This document shows, one piece after another, positions 33,982-44,831 of a stretch of DNA of 64,000 nt. The position numbers and the translations under genes were made by a program. This DNA comes from Guadua angustifolia. Its lineage: Eukaryota > Streptophyta > Magnoliopsida > Poales > Poaceae. How positions within the stretch are numbered: position 1 is the stretch's first letter; the number at the start of each line of letters is the position of its first letter. Below the pieces are notes generated by a model. The model made no database searches. It worked only from the letters and a program-made list of their open reading frames with translations, and was not told the origin of the DNA. The stretch spans positions 83,618,437 to 83,682,436 of the forward strand of contig CM070500.1 of assembly GCA_036346375.1 (NCBI GenBank), given 5' to 3'.

Positions 33982-35921
33982 TGGTCCGCAGAATGACTGA
34001 GCTCGGCTGCATGCCCAATGTCGTCTCCTACAACATTCTTCTCAAGGGGCTCTTCGATGAGAAGAGGAACCAAGAAGCTCTCGAGCTGCTCCACATGATG
34101 GTTGATGATGAAGGCAGCTGCATGCCAAATGTGGTGTCGTATAACACCGTGATCCATGGCTTTTCTAAAGAACGTGAGGTGGCGAAGGCAAACAGTCTAT
34201 TTTGTGAAATGCTGGATCGGGGGATTTCACCGAATGTTGTGACTTACAACTCAATCATTCATGGCCTGTGCAAAGCTCAGGCAATGGACAGGGCCGAGGA
34301 GGTCCTTCAACAGATGTTTGATAAAGATATTACACCGAATAATCATACATATAATAGTCTTCTCCACGGATATTGCTCTTCAGGACAGTGGAAAGATGCT
34401 GTCAGAATTTTCAAGAAAATGTCTAGAGATGGTCTTGAACAAGATGTTGTTACTTATAACTCGCTGTTGGACTATCTTTGCAAGAACGGAAGATGTGCAG
34501 AAGCTATAAAGATATTTGATATAATGGTCGAGAAGGGCCAAAAACCCAATGCTACTACCTATGGCATTCTGCTTCAGGGGTACGCTACCAAAGGAGCTCT
34601 TGTTGAAATGCAGGATCTCCTAGATTTGATGGTAGGAAATGGTATTCCACCTAACCATCATGTCTTCAACATACAGATATGGGCATACGCTAACGTGAAA
34701 ATGGTTGATGATGCAATGCATATATTTAATAAAATGCGGCAGCACGGATTGAGCCCTGATATAGTCAGTTATGGAATAGTAATAGATGCACTTTGCAGGA
34801 CAGGTAGAGTGGATGATGCTATTTCCCACTTCAATCAGATGAACAATGAAGGATTAATTCCTGACATCTTTGTTTTTACCACCCTTATTCATGGCTTTTG
34901 CACCTATGGCAAATGGGAGAAGGCTGAGGAGTTAATTTTTGAAATGATGAATAGAGGCATTCATCCTGACTCAGTGTTCTTCAACACAATAATGAGCAAC
35001 CTGTGCAAAGAAGGAAGGCGTGTGGAGGCCCAAAATCTCTTTCACTTGATGGTGCGTGCAGGTGTGGTGCATGATGTTTTTTCGTATAATACAATAATAG
35101 ATGGACACTGCTTAGCTGGCAAGATGGATGAAGCAACAAAGTTACTTGATGATATGGTCTCAATTGGCTTGAAACCTAATGTGGTTACCTATAACATTTT
35201 GCTTGATGGCTACTGTAAAATGGGTAGGATAGAGGATGGATTAGCGCTTTTCAGAGAAATGTTGAGCAAGGGAGTTAAGTGTCATGTTATTACATACAGC
35301 ACTATGCTTCATGGCTTATTTCAGACTGGGAGAACTGCTGATGCAAAGGAACTCTATCTCAAGATGATCAAGAGTGGAATACCATTGGATATTGTCACTT
35401 ACAGAATAGTTCTAGGAGGACTTTGTAAAAATAATTGTGTTGGTCAAGCACTCAGAATGTTTCGGAACCTATGTTCTATGGGTTTTCAACTTGATACTAG
35501 GACTTTCAATATTATGATTGATGCCTTGCTTAAACATGGCAGAAAGGATGAAGCCAAGGATTTGTTTGCTGCTATCTCGACCAATGGTTTAGTGCCTGAT
35601 GTTGTGACCTACAGGTTGATGATAGGAAATCTCATAGAAGAAGGATTGATAGAAGCGTCCAATGATCTGTTTTTAGCCATGGAGAAGAGTGGTTGTGCTC
35701 CAGACTGCCATATGCTTAATGCTATAGTAAGGAAGTTACTGCAGAGAGGTGAAACAAGTAGGGCTGGGGCTTACCTCTCCAAAATTGATGAAAACAATTT
35801 CTCCCTAGAAGCTTCTACTGCTTCCTTGCTAATATCAGTTTTCTCGGAGCAGAAATATCAGCAACATGCAAAGGCACTCCCTGAAAAATACCATTTTCTC
35901 GTGGATACAAGCAATTTCTGA
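33411..35921 (+). CDS. Rf-like P-class pentatricopeptide repeat protein, copy B
   Basis: Intronless, 836 residues, the same length as copy A and without indels. It has the same domain plan: a basic N-terminal presequence likely for mitochondria, then about 19-20 PPR motifs, ending HFLVDTSNF. By eye, about 41 amino-acid replacements separate it from copy A against only about 13 silent changes. Several replacements fall at motif positions that contact RNA bases in the known PPR code: R137, N203, N240, N245, G385, N595 and R665, compared with G, T, D, S, C, D and S in A. The ORF is intact and there is no sign of decay. Expression may differ from A because of the altered leader. The target RNA is unknown. 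Confidence 0.92.
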   Translation: MPRGCCHWLFFPLLPPQAQAARSSHHRSCRMRCLSSRPGMSRRASAGRHPYPELEQIIRDRARSGNLRPEDALNLFDELLPRARPASVHAFNYLLTAVCRAPASSSVRDGPALAVSLFNRMVRAGNKKVAPNICTYRILIGCCCGVGRLDLGFTVFGHIIKTGCGVDAIAFNNLLKGLCAKKRVGEAMDIVVRRMTELGCMPNVVSYNILLKGLFDEKRNQEALELLHMMVDDEGSCMPNVVSYNTVIHGFSKEREVAKANSLFCEMLDRGISPNVVTYNSIIHGLCKAQAMDRAEEVLQQMFDKDITPNNHTYNSLLHGYCSSGQWKDAVRIFKKMSRDGLEQDVVTYNSLLDYLCKNGRCAEAIKIFDIMVEKGQKPNATTYGILLQGYATKGALVEMQDLLDLMVGNGIPPNHHVFNIQIWAYANVKMVDDAMHIFNKMRQHGLSPDIVSYGIVIDALCRTGRVDDAISHFNQMNNEGLIPDIFVFTTLIHGFCTYGKWEKAEELIFEMMNRGIHPDSVFFNTIMSNLCKEGRRVEAQNLFHLMVRAGVVHDVFSYNTIIDGHCLAGKMDEATKLLDDMVSIGLKPNVVTYNILLDGYCKMGRIEDGLALFREMLSKGVKCHVITYSTMLHGLFQTGRTADAKELYLKMIKSGIPLDIVTYRIVLGGLCKNNCVGQALRMFRNLCSMGFQLDTRTFNIMIDALLKHGRKDEAKDLFAAISTNGLVPDVVTYRLMIGNLIEEGLIEASNDLFLAMEKSGCAPDCHMLNAIVRKLLQRGETSRAGAYLSKIDENNFSLEASTASLLISVFSEQKYQQHAKALPEKYHFLVDTSNF

Positions 35922-37154
35922 ATTGTCTCCCAGCAATGGTTTTGTGGCTGATAAGAACAGCCTGGAGTGTTACTTAATTAAATGTTTGGGCATATTCTCC
36001 TTAAGGAGTGTGTAAATATCCTCATATCATTTTCCTTGTCGTTTTTTGGATGGTTAGATTAATTTATTATTAGAATATCACAACCTTTTTCTTATGTTGT
36101 CTAACAACAAAATCTTATAGTCTTGATATCCCAATGGGTTGAACAAGGTCAGGTGACCAAATGCCAGGAGTGTTATATCACAACTGTACCTTGGAATATT
36201 ATGACTTTACTGTGGAAATTTAGATGCGAATTAATGTTCTCTGATGGTAATCACAAATTAACAAATCACAACTTCTTTGTCATCTTTTCAGGTGAATCAC
36301 GAATGTGTCTAATACTATAGGTTTCTATTTTTTTTCTCATTTTTCCTTGCTAATATCTACTTGGCTATATGTGTTTTGCTGGTATTTGGTTTGTTTTGAA
36401 AGCTGTCAGCAATTTTCCACAAATTAATTAATTTTTTTTATCTGTCCTGCATACTCCCAGATATAATTGATCCTTTCTTGTTTAGTCAAGTATACAGTGA
36501 TACTATTGGTTGTGTGTGGCACACACCAAAGAACTTCATTTTCTATCGAACTTTATTCTGTTGAACTTTTGGATATTGAATTTCTATTGACATGTGGACC
36601 TGCAAAATGGCATTCCTTCGAATAATTTTTTATTTACTCCAGACGTTTATTTCCTTTTGTGGTAAACCGATAACAACTCTTGGAAGGGGAGTAATTCATC
36701 TATGGGCATGTTAGGCGGAATTTGCTCACTGATCAACATATAATTAACTGGGTTTGTTTATTTGGAGTATGGTCACTAGTGGCTTTTATTTTCCTCTTTA
36801 TCTGTTGTGGACAAAACATACATTGTTGCAGTGTTTTTTACCAGTCAAAATGTCTGTTATGGAATGAGAGTGATATAGTGATTGTTTGCGTGAACATTTC
36901 TCTTTTATGTTAATTTGGGAAGTAATTGTGTTTTCTTCTTTTTTCTGGGCTTGGGCAACATTTATGGTAGCGAATATCTTGGTATGCATTATCTGTTGTG
37001 GTTTCCTGGACAAAGAAGTACTGATGCAATGATGCAGTGTTCAACTTCTGGATCTTTTGGTGCACACTGAATGCCAGAAAGTTTTTTGAGCAGTCAGAGT
37101 TGAATAGAAACTGTTGTCGCAAACATTTTATCTAAAGTGCATAAATCTTTTCAG
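35922..37154 (+). other. PPR-B 3' region
   Basis: Conserved with 14458-15991 of block A but without the Harbinger-like MITE. No independent coding region was recognised. The acceptor TCTTTTCAG near 37154 precedes the small exon. Confidence 0.5.
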
Positions 37155-37177
37155 GTCGATCCAACGGTAGCACGATC

Positions 37178-37324
37178 ATGGTTCCCACTTACCTAGGCCA
37201 GGCCATTGCTGTTGCCAGTGATATTGGTGGTGACCCTTCTGGTGTTTCAGTGGAACATGGAGAGCCCACAGGAGCGCCTACTTCGCCATCTTCTGATGCC
37301 CCATCTGTCTCCGCCGGGTTTTGA
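37178..37324 (+). CDS. Small conserved 3' exon or short ORF (48 residues), copy B
   Basis: Encodes the same 48-residue peptide as 16015-16161, from ATG after the acceptor to TGA. Only silent changes separate the copies inside the ORF, while the flanks carry ordinary changes. No family was recognised. It is either a terminal exon or a fortuitous ORF. Confidence 0.3.
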   Translation: MVPTYLGQAIAVASDIGGDPSGVSVEHGEPTGAPTSPSSDAPSVSAGF

Positions 37325-37504
37325 GCCCACAGTCAACATATGATACCTGAAAGCAGAGTTTCTGGCTGTCATGTACACGATGAATGGAGAGCGGAGAGAA
37401 TGTAAACATTGCAGGGGCTTTGCACTGAGACGCAGTTGAAGGCAAGCAAGTCCCAGAGGGGTAGCACATGATTCATATCCATGATAAGCAAGTTACTACT
37501 TTTC

Positions 37505-39070
37505 TTATGCTTCACAATTGTAAGGAGCATCATGATTCATATCCATGGAGGGCTCATACGAATTGCAATGCATGAAGTCCTGGTTTCGGGGAGAGCGGTT
37601 GTTCCGAGCTCCATTTTCTTTTGGCAGCGAGTTGAAGGGGCCATATCCTGAACACTGAACCAAATGGTTTGAGTGGAAATTATGCCGTAAAGGGTTGGGG
37701 AGAGGATTTGAGACGCCCGCACTTCTTATTTGGTCAGTTTGGCCCATCTGGGAGTTAAAAGTGCAGCCACTACGTTTCCAAATGAGAAGGAATTAATTTG
37801 GACATTTGCAGAAGGAAAATTATATCCTGGCTGTGGACTTGGATGCTGCGAAGACCCTGGCGTGCCCTGTGCTGTCTGCTCAATCTCATTCGGTGTACAG
37901 AAGAGAAGCATCAAGGACTTGGGCCAGATATATATACTGACATAACAGTGGCAACAGCTACAAGAAAAGGAATAGAAACAATACAATCTTCGAACAAATT
38001 CTCAAGGTGGTGCCGGTTTTGATACCAGCAGCTTAAGCACTTCACAAGACAAATCATCGATTTGTGATTGTCTGGATATCTTACTGTCAAGATTAACCAT
38101 CATTGAACCAACATTCAACTATTACAATGGTTTCATATTTTACTCTCCCTAGCATTTGTGGAACCTAAACCATTGTTACATGTTATTGAAAGATTATGCC
38201 TGTTATGCAATTACATTCCCTCTACTGAGTTGCAGATTATATTATTGGTTAGCAATGTCTTACACCATCATATTCCAGTTCTTTCATGTCAACTATTACT
38301 CCGTATGTTCCTAGCATCATGCTATAAATTGAACAATTGTACCAAGAGATACTAATTCTCTTAACACATAGATGCAAGCCCTCAGTCTTCGCATAGGACA
38401 CAAGGCATTGGCATCATATGTCAAATAGGATTTAAATGCATTCAGAAAAAACAATGGTTGAGACAAGTTGTTCATATAAGCTGCAAGAAAGCAAGTACAT
38501 CAGCAACAGACACCTCCGAAGCTTTTTCATGCTGACTGGATATCCATCGATAGACACTCTCCTGCCAAAACTCCAAAAACAGGATGGGATCAACTGAAGC
38601 AAATTATTAGCTAATAGTATGTGTGTGGCCACGTTCAAGAACACAAATTGATGACTTCAACAATTTACAACTTACATGACACTCAAAACCTGAGTGACTA
38701 CTCAGAACACTTGATCGATTCTTGTCCTTCGCTATTTCAATCCAAGTTGCATATGCAAAACACGGCAAACCATTTATTACTACTTCAAGGCAATCAGTGT
38801 ACAATTCTCGAGACATAGTGCAATTTGACAATGCCAACCAAAGCGCCTCTCCATCGCATAGAGATAGATAGATCACTGGAGAACTTTGGCGATGGAGGGG
38901 CAGGTGGAGGAGGGGGGTCGACGGACCATGGCGCGGTGCTTGCCGGCCAGGGAGAGAGCCTTCTGGTGGGCCACAGTCTGCGTGTACACCCGCGAGAGCG
39001 CGTTGGCGGCGCCCCGGAAAGCCAGGGGCATCTCATCCTCCGGCCTCCGCTTCGGCGCGTGCGCCACCAT
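37505..39070 (-). pseudogene. Minus-strand gene of the plant YxWI-motif family, copy B (integrity doubtful)
   Basis: Exon 1 is 38927-39070 (48 codons, ending SLAGKHRAM before a GT donor). Exon 2 is 38481-38561 (ESVYRWISSQHEKASEVSVA and on to FLQ). A last exon lies at about 37505-37890, starting NEIEQTAQGTPGSSQHPSPQ and ending with an SMDMNHD-type tail. The order matches a plant-specific family often labelled holocarboxylase synthetase without basis. Problems: no clear GT follows exon 2, no AG precedes the last exon, and its frame breaks near 37747 (the upstream frame stops at 37726). Either the gene is decaying or my splice sites are wrong. Its 5' end faces the TKI1-like gene, so the two could share a promoter region. 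Confidence 0.55.
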
Positions 39071-39797
39071 CTGTACTGGAAGCCTCCAGAAGCTTCTGGA
39101 AGCTCCCCCCCTAAGCGGACCCGAGGCGAAGGCGAATGGTTTTGCGACATGAACTTTCTTAAAAATAATACATTTTATAAAAGAAATTAACAAAAAATAA
39201 TACACTAAAGAAATTACAAAACCACACCTCGTCATTATTTAAAATAGCAATGGAGTCCGTCCTTTTGTTGCTAAAATATTTTGACGACAGACCTTCTGTC
39301 ACCATTCAAGGGTACGTTTGTTTTAGCTTTTGATTATGGATTTTGGCCCTAAAAGCGAAAAAAAAACAGTCTGATTCTAGAATCTGATTCTAATAATTCA
39401 GCACACCCATATATACTAGAATCCACAATTCACTTTATATGTGCTTTTGAATTCTAGTTTTTGGAGAATCAGTTTCTTTATAACTACAATTTAGAATCAA
39501 CTTTTAGAGAATCCAAAGATGAAATAAATAGGCCCTAAATTGATGACTGAACCTTAACCTTATCCACCAAATTTTTTCAATAATAAAATAATCCGTGAAC
39601 TAATTTAATCTGCGGCAAAACATATCTCTATCGAAGTGGACATGGCTTGATTGTACAGTATGCTACGTGGACCGAGCCGAAAATTTTGGCTCAAATAAAA
39701 CTACTAAAAGCCCATAAACCACTTACCCCAGAGAAACCCAGCCCAACACGTCTCTACGGGTATAAATACCCGTACCGTATTCTACACCACAGTGTTC
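39071..39797 (+). promoter_or_regulatory. Promoter of the TKI1-like gene, shared with the divergent minus-strand gene
   Basis: A TATA box TATAAATACC lies at 39761-39770, about 30 bases before a plausible transcription start near 39795. An AT-rich stretch at 39300-39600 resembles the 25.8-26.1 kb copy. The block B duplication ends here at 39797, immediately at the presumed start of transcription. Confidence 0.6.
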
Positions 39798-41437
39798 AAA
39801 AAATCAGGAGGGGTATACTTAAGCGCGACGCGAGGAGTGCAGACTGCGTTCGAAAAATTTCGCCGTCTCGCCTCCTCCTCCTCCCGCTCCCTCCCTTCCC
39901 CGCGCTCCCCTCCTCCCTCGCCGCGCGCCGCGCCCACGCCACGAAGCTTCTCGAGCCTTCCGGCACCTGAGCCTCCGGGTACGGGTGGCTCCCGCGCTCG
40001 CCTCCGTCTCCTCCCCGGAGCCCGACGCCTGGCTGGGGGATCGCGTCGCAGCTGCCAGGGTTTCGCCGTCTCGGACGCCGGCCTCTCTCTGCCTTCCGGA
40101 TCCCGCCGCCGGGCGCCAGTGCCTCGCACCGCTGCCGCCTCCAGGAGACCTGACAGGCCGAGTGGCCGAGACAAAGGATCCCACCCTCCCCAGGTTTGTA
40201 CGTTGCTCCCACTCCCCAAATTTCAATACCTAATCTTTGGAAGATGAAATGCAACTTTCTAAATAACTAATTATAATTGTATATTGCTAGGATTTCGGTT
40301 AGAATTGGATCTTTCATATACCCAGGATGAACTAGGTATTTTTTTAATCAAGAAGAGAATAGGCATCTAAATTCAAGTCGACGAGAACTTGAACCTGCCT
40401 GGAAGGTGAGGGTGTACATCCACACCTCCGACTCAGTTCCTCCTTTCGTTTAGAATTAGATGTAGAGATATTATTCAAAAGATGCCTCTTAAGGAAAATT
40501 TAGCGACTCAAGGTAGTGGTTGTGATATTGTGGCTGATCCGGGGCTTCTGAAGCCAATTGAATAGTTAGATCGTGATATTAGGGATGATGCTAGGGGAGC
40601 ATTTTGTTGTGTACTTTTGCTATGATGTAGTTCCATTGCAATTTAGTGAGACTTCTAGTATGTCATAGGTTAGCACCCTCTTTGCTCCATTTCTGGGTCC
40701 GCTACTGTGCGTGTAGATGTCTAGCAGGCTCATGCGGTGCGGGACCTGCTTTGATTCGTGTGATTTGGGGGTTCTGAAATATTGGTGTGGTAGAATTTGT
40801 GGATTGGATTTAGAGCATGGCTTGTGAATTCCTGCTTTGATTCACGGAGGGATTAGCTTTTGCATTCACTGTTTTATTTCTTCTAGAATATGTTTGCCTT
40901 AAAACCAAACCGCAATCCTTTCCAGCGTCTACGCAAATTAACAGTGAGGTTGGTGGCGACTATAATTAGGGATTAGTTGCTTAGTTTATTGCCAATAAAG
41001 TTCTGAACTTGAGTTGAATGGTGACCTTGAAGTTTTGTTATTAAAACTGGAATTTACAGATAAATTCCTTGTGTTGGAAAAAATAGTAGTTTGGTTTGAT
41101 ATGAATCAGTAGGTATTCTCATTTTTTATTTCAAATTTTGTCCTCATCCACTATATCCGTGATCAAATGTAATGGACTGAACTTTTGTTATATCAGATAA
41201 CACAGATTTTCTTTCTTTCTTTTGGATTCTAATTTGAGCCAATATGTGCATCATTCTTAGTGAAAAACTTTTGAGAGCAGAGGTGTGGTATCTTTCTCAA
41301 ACGGGAAAAGAAGTATTTTTAGAAACTACAAGTAGATTCTGCTAACCAATTGCACAATTTGTTACCTGCAGGAAAAGGATTAAAGTTTCTCAGGAGAATT
41401 GAACAGGATAGCTACTGCTGCTGAATATTAGATAACC
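39798..41437 (+). other. 5' UTR exon and first intron of the TKI1-like gene
   Basis: A GC- and CT-rich untranslated exon runs to CCCTCCCCAG at 40193, followed by a GT donor. The intron ends at TTACCTGCAG (41371). A second untranslated stretch, 41372-41437, precedes the ATG. Open frames in the first exon are GC-driven and not supported. Confidence 0.6.
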
Positions 41438-44400
41438 ATGAAAGCTCCTCAGCAGCGCTGTAAACCAACTGATGCAGGAGCAAAGACCAAACTTAGTTGT
41501 AATAAGGTGCAAAGTCTGAAAACTGGCAAGTATACAAACAAATCATCAGGTAATGTGCTGTCATACTATTCCTAGTCACCTATACTCTATTGCATACCTG
41601 TTGAGCTTCAAGTCAAACAATATCAACAGTTGAAGTAGATAAATAAGTGCTTGTTGGTAGCTACAATTGAACTGAAACAATCACATTGTCATGAGGTGAT
41701 TGACCATATGCTTATAACATTAACCTGAAATAAGGTATTGCTTTTCAGGCAATGTTGGAGCAAAATGCAAAAGAGGAGCTGGTTTTTCTCCTGGTCAATC
41801 GTATAGTGAAGGTCAGATTGCATTGAAGAGTTGTAGCTTCATAGGAGCAACATTCAGCGATCCTAAGAACTTATCTGCTCGACCACCAAATCGTGCTGGA
41901 AAGATCAAGCTTCAACTTTTCCCAATAGATGAGGTGATTCAAAAGGTTCTGCAGCAGGTAAGTTTTTTTTGGAAAAAGGAAGAATTTTATTAATTTCAAG
42001 CACATTACATCGAGATGATACAAGTCCTTGAAATCCCTTCCGGCCTCTGCTTAACATGAAGCACACAACCAATCAAAATAAAAGATGAGACGCACACACT
42101 AATGACCAACAATCCGAAGACTAGACCGCCACCCATGTGCCCGGGCATAAAAATCCTTGACCACCTGTGCCAAACAACGAGTAGCCACTTCCAAAGTAGC
42201 TCGGAGCTCCGCCTTCTGTAAAACAACCCACGTACGTAGCCAGTGGGTAATAGCAAAGATAACCTGCAAAGGGGAAGAATTGGTTTTCTTTTTAAAAACA
42301 CACTCATTCCGACATAGCCATATAGACCAACACGTAGCTACAGCGCCAAGAAGAACTAGGTTTTTAACAGTTGTATCAAAACTCCCTAGCCAACCTCCAA
42401 ACATATTAGCCACGCACGTTGGACTAGAGATACCAAAGGCCAAATATATAAAGTTCCAAACAGTATGTGCAAATCGGCAATCAAAGAACAAATGCTTAAT
42501 TGTCTCAGGTTCGTGACAAAAGCAACACGTTCTGCAACCTTGCCAATTGCGTTTGATTAAATTATCTTTAGTCAAAATTACTCCTCTCCGAAGATACCAC
42601 AAAATACCTTGATTTTTAGTGGAACTTTAAGCTTCCACGGTCTTTTGTTTTGATTAGGCACATCACTTTTAATCGGTCGTGATAATGCGATTTAGCAGAA
42701 ATTGACCATTTTGACATAAATTCGGTGAACTCATCATCCATCGAGACAAATTAATATTAGCGATACGTGAAAGTAATTCATTCCACGCCACTAACTTTGG
42801 TCCAAACAGAGACCGTCACCATGAAATGTTTGGTGGTGATGTTGATAAAACCTCAGCAATGGTTGCAAACTTCCTTCTAACTATGCTATATAATCCAGGA
42901 TATTGTTCTTTAATTGGGCAATTTCCAAGCCATATATCCTTCCAGAATCTGACCTGCGAGCCATTAATAATTTTGAAAGTGCCAAAACGAAGGAAATCGT
43001 TTTTAACCTTCATTAGACTGGACCAAAAATGTGAATTTCCTGGTTTCCACTCAGTTCGCCCTAGTGGCCTGGAACCTAAATATTTGTTCCTTAGCATCTG
43101 CTGCCACGTACCCTCTGATGTTAAAAGTTTGAACAACCATTTGCTTAGGAGGGCGATATTCATAAAATTCAAATCATGAATCCCCAGGCCTCCTTGATTC
43201 TTGGGTTGACATAAGATATTCCACCTAGTTAGGCGATACTTCCTCTTATGTTCATCCCTTGCCAATAGAAAGCGAAGCGAAAATAATCCGGTTTCTTGAG
43301 AACACCTCTAGGAATCATAAAAAAGACATCATATACATAGGCAAAGCGCTTATCTTGAATTAATCAATATCAGCCTACCTCCCACCGATAGATGTTTTCC
43401 CTTCCAACTACTGAGTCTTTTTTCCAAACGTTCTTCAACCAGATTCCATTCCAATTTCCGTAGTTTTCTATAATGAATAGGAATCCCTAAATACTTCAAA
43501 GGAAGATTCCCTTGCTTACAACCGAACAATTCCATGTATTGTTGTAATGAATTTTGAGCATCATCAAAGCAGAATAACTCACTTTTATGGAAGTTAATTC
43601 TAAGCCCTGAGATTTGCTCAAAAGCACACAGCAATAACTTCATATTAAGCATCTGCAGCAGGTAAGTACCTCAGTTTTTGCAAGAGTTTCAAAAGTACTA
43701 TATACGATCTTCTTTGATGTATCCCTCTTGTGTTTGCATGGCTTATTGCTCTGTTTAATGTTACAGGAAAAACACAACCCTTATCTAGAATTGACTTTGG
43801 CTCCTCAAAAGAAGATATCCTCAGTTGTGCAGCATATGAACACAAAATGGAGCAATTCTCAGTGTGCAAAAGGCGAGCTCATGCTCTTTCCTTATGATGC
43901 TAGAGTGGATAGCATAGTTGGCAGTGAAAAATGGACTATTAATGATTCTTGCAAGGCTGCCGATGTGTATGTTGCTGTTGGCAGCCCTTCAATATTTCGC
44001 TTAAGGTTCAATGTCTTACCCAGAATTAGTTACCTCTATTTGCAATTTTGCATCCATGCATGTATGTATAATATTCCCATGTTTATTACAGAAATTGACA
44101 GCTAAATATTATTTCTTGTTTCAAAAGGTATGGTTGGTTTGGACCTAATTTCGGGCAACGAAGCAATGGAGCATCTTCGGCATCAGTGCACTCTGCAGAC
44201 AAGACTAATGGTGACAAGCCCTCAAATCTTGTTTTCAGTGAACAGAAACAGATGGTTGATTTGAGTGAGTTCCCAAATAAATTTGCCGCACCCTCCGTTG
44301 AGTGTCATACAGTGCAGGCTATGGTGAGTATCAAACGTCATGTGTTTCTTGCAACATTAATGATATTTGTACTTCAGATCTAATCCGCTTTGCATGCTTT

Positions 44401-44831
44401 AAAAATAGGATAATCAGAGCAAAGTGACACCACTTTCATGGATTGACTGCATATCTAACATAAGTTTTGGAGCATTGTTATCTGAAGCTGCAAGTTCTCA
44501 AGACAGCAAGCAGTTGCCTTTACAAAATACTTCGATTCTCCAGCAGATCCCTGTTACTTGTGACTCATTTGATGCTGCTATTGCTTCTTTGATTGCTCGC
44601 CAGCAAGCAAGTAACCAGCCGAAGGTGTCAAATCCATCCCTTTGGGAAGCCGAAGAAACTTGTCATGCCTTTCCTTTCCAGAATCAAACGTCAAGCAGGT
44701 CATCCGGTTCAGCTCCTGGCAACAGTGGTGCTATTACCTCGTCTGTTCTAGGCGCAATTCCAGAATCTGGTGCAGATGATGACCAGGTAGCAGTCACACA
44801 TATTGTGGAAGGACTAGAGTTATGTTCCTAG
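41438..44831 (+). CDS. TSL-kinase interacting protein 1-like (TKI1-like) protein
   Basis: TKI1 was found in Arabidopsis as a partner of the nuclear kinase TOUSLED. Its molecular role is little known. Coding exons: 41438-41549, 41749-41957, 43767-44005, 44128-44323, 44409-44831, giving 392 residues with all phases consistent. Recognisable blocks are GKIKLQLFPIDE, then EKHNPYLELTLAPQKKISSV, GELMLFPYDARVDSI, RYGWFGPN, WIDCISNISFGALLSEA and CDSFDAAIASLIARQ. I do not see an N-terminal SANT/Myb domain. The last exon may be spliced further at CCAG/GTAGCAG (44787), so the C-terminus is provisional. A LINE sits in intron 3. Confidence 0.85.
41964..43651 (-). mobile_element. 5'-truncated LINE inserted at the exon 3 splice donor of the TKI1-like gene
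   Basis: It is flanked by the perfect 16-bp target duplication TCTGCAGCAGGTAAGT (41948-41963 and 43652-43667). The tail is a T-run on the + strand at its start, meaning the poly(A) end on the minus strand. Minus-strand fragments with frame breaks encode the end of a plant non-LTR reverse transcriptase (NFHKSELFCF, LKYLGIPIHYRKLRKLEWN), then a VRFWKDIWLGNCPIK block, then the zinc-finger-like end CRTCCFCHEPETIKHLFFDC. The 5' part of ORF2 and ORF1 are missing, and stops make it inactive. Confidence 0.92.

Larger units (their letters stand above)
27670..39797 (+). repeat. Tandem duplication, block B
   Basis: Homologous to block A, from GCCAGAGCGGCTGTTTTC at 27670 to CACAGTGTT at 39797. It includes the PPR-B gene, the small 3' exon, the minus-strand gene and the live TKI1-like promoter. 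It lacks the hAT element and both upstream MITEs of block A. It carries a solo LTR (27782-32694) that block A lacks. Confidence 0.9.

Noticed and set aside
39792..40254. Open frames on both strands over the first exon of the TKI1-like gene
   Set aside because: GC-rich 5' UTR. The frames are Ser/Arg/Pro-rich, mutually overlapping and without family resemblance, and the ATG fitting the protein is at 41438.
42157..42516. Plus-strand frame inside the LINE
   Set aside because: Antisense shadow of the LINE reverse-transcriptase end, which is recognisable on the minus strand.
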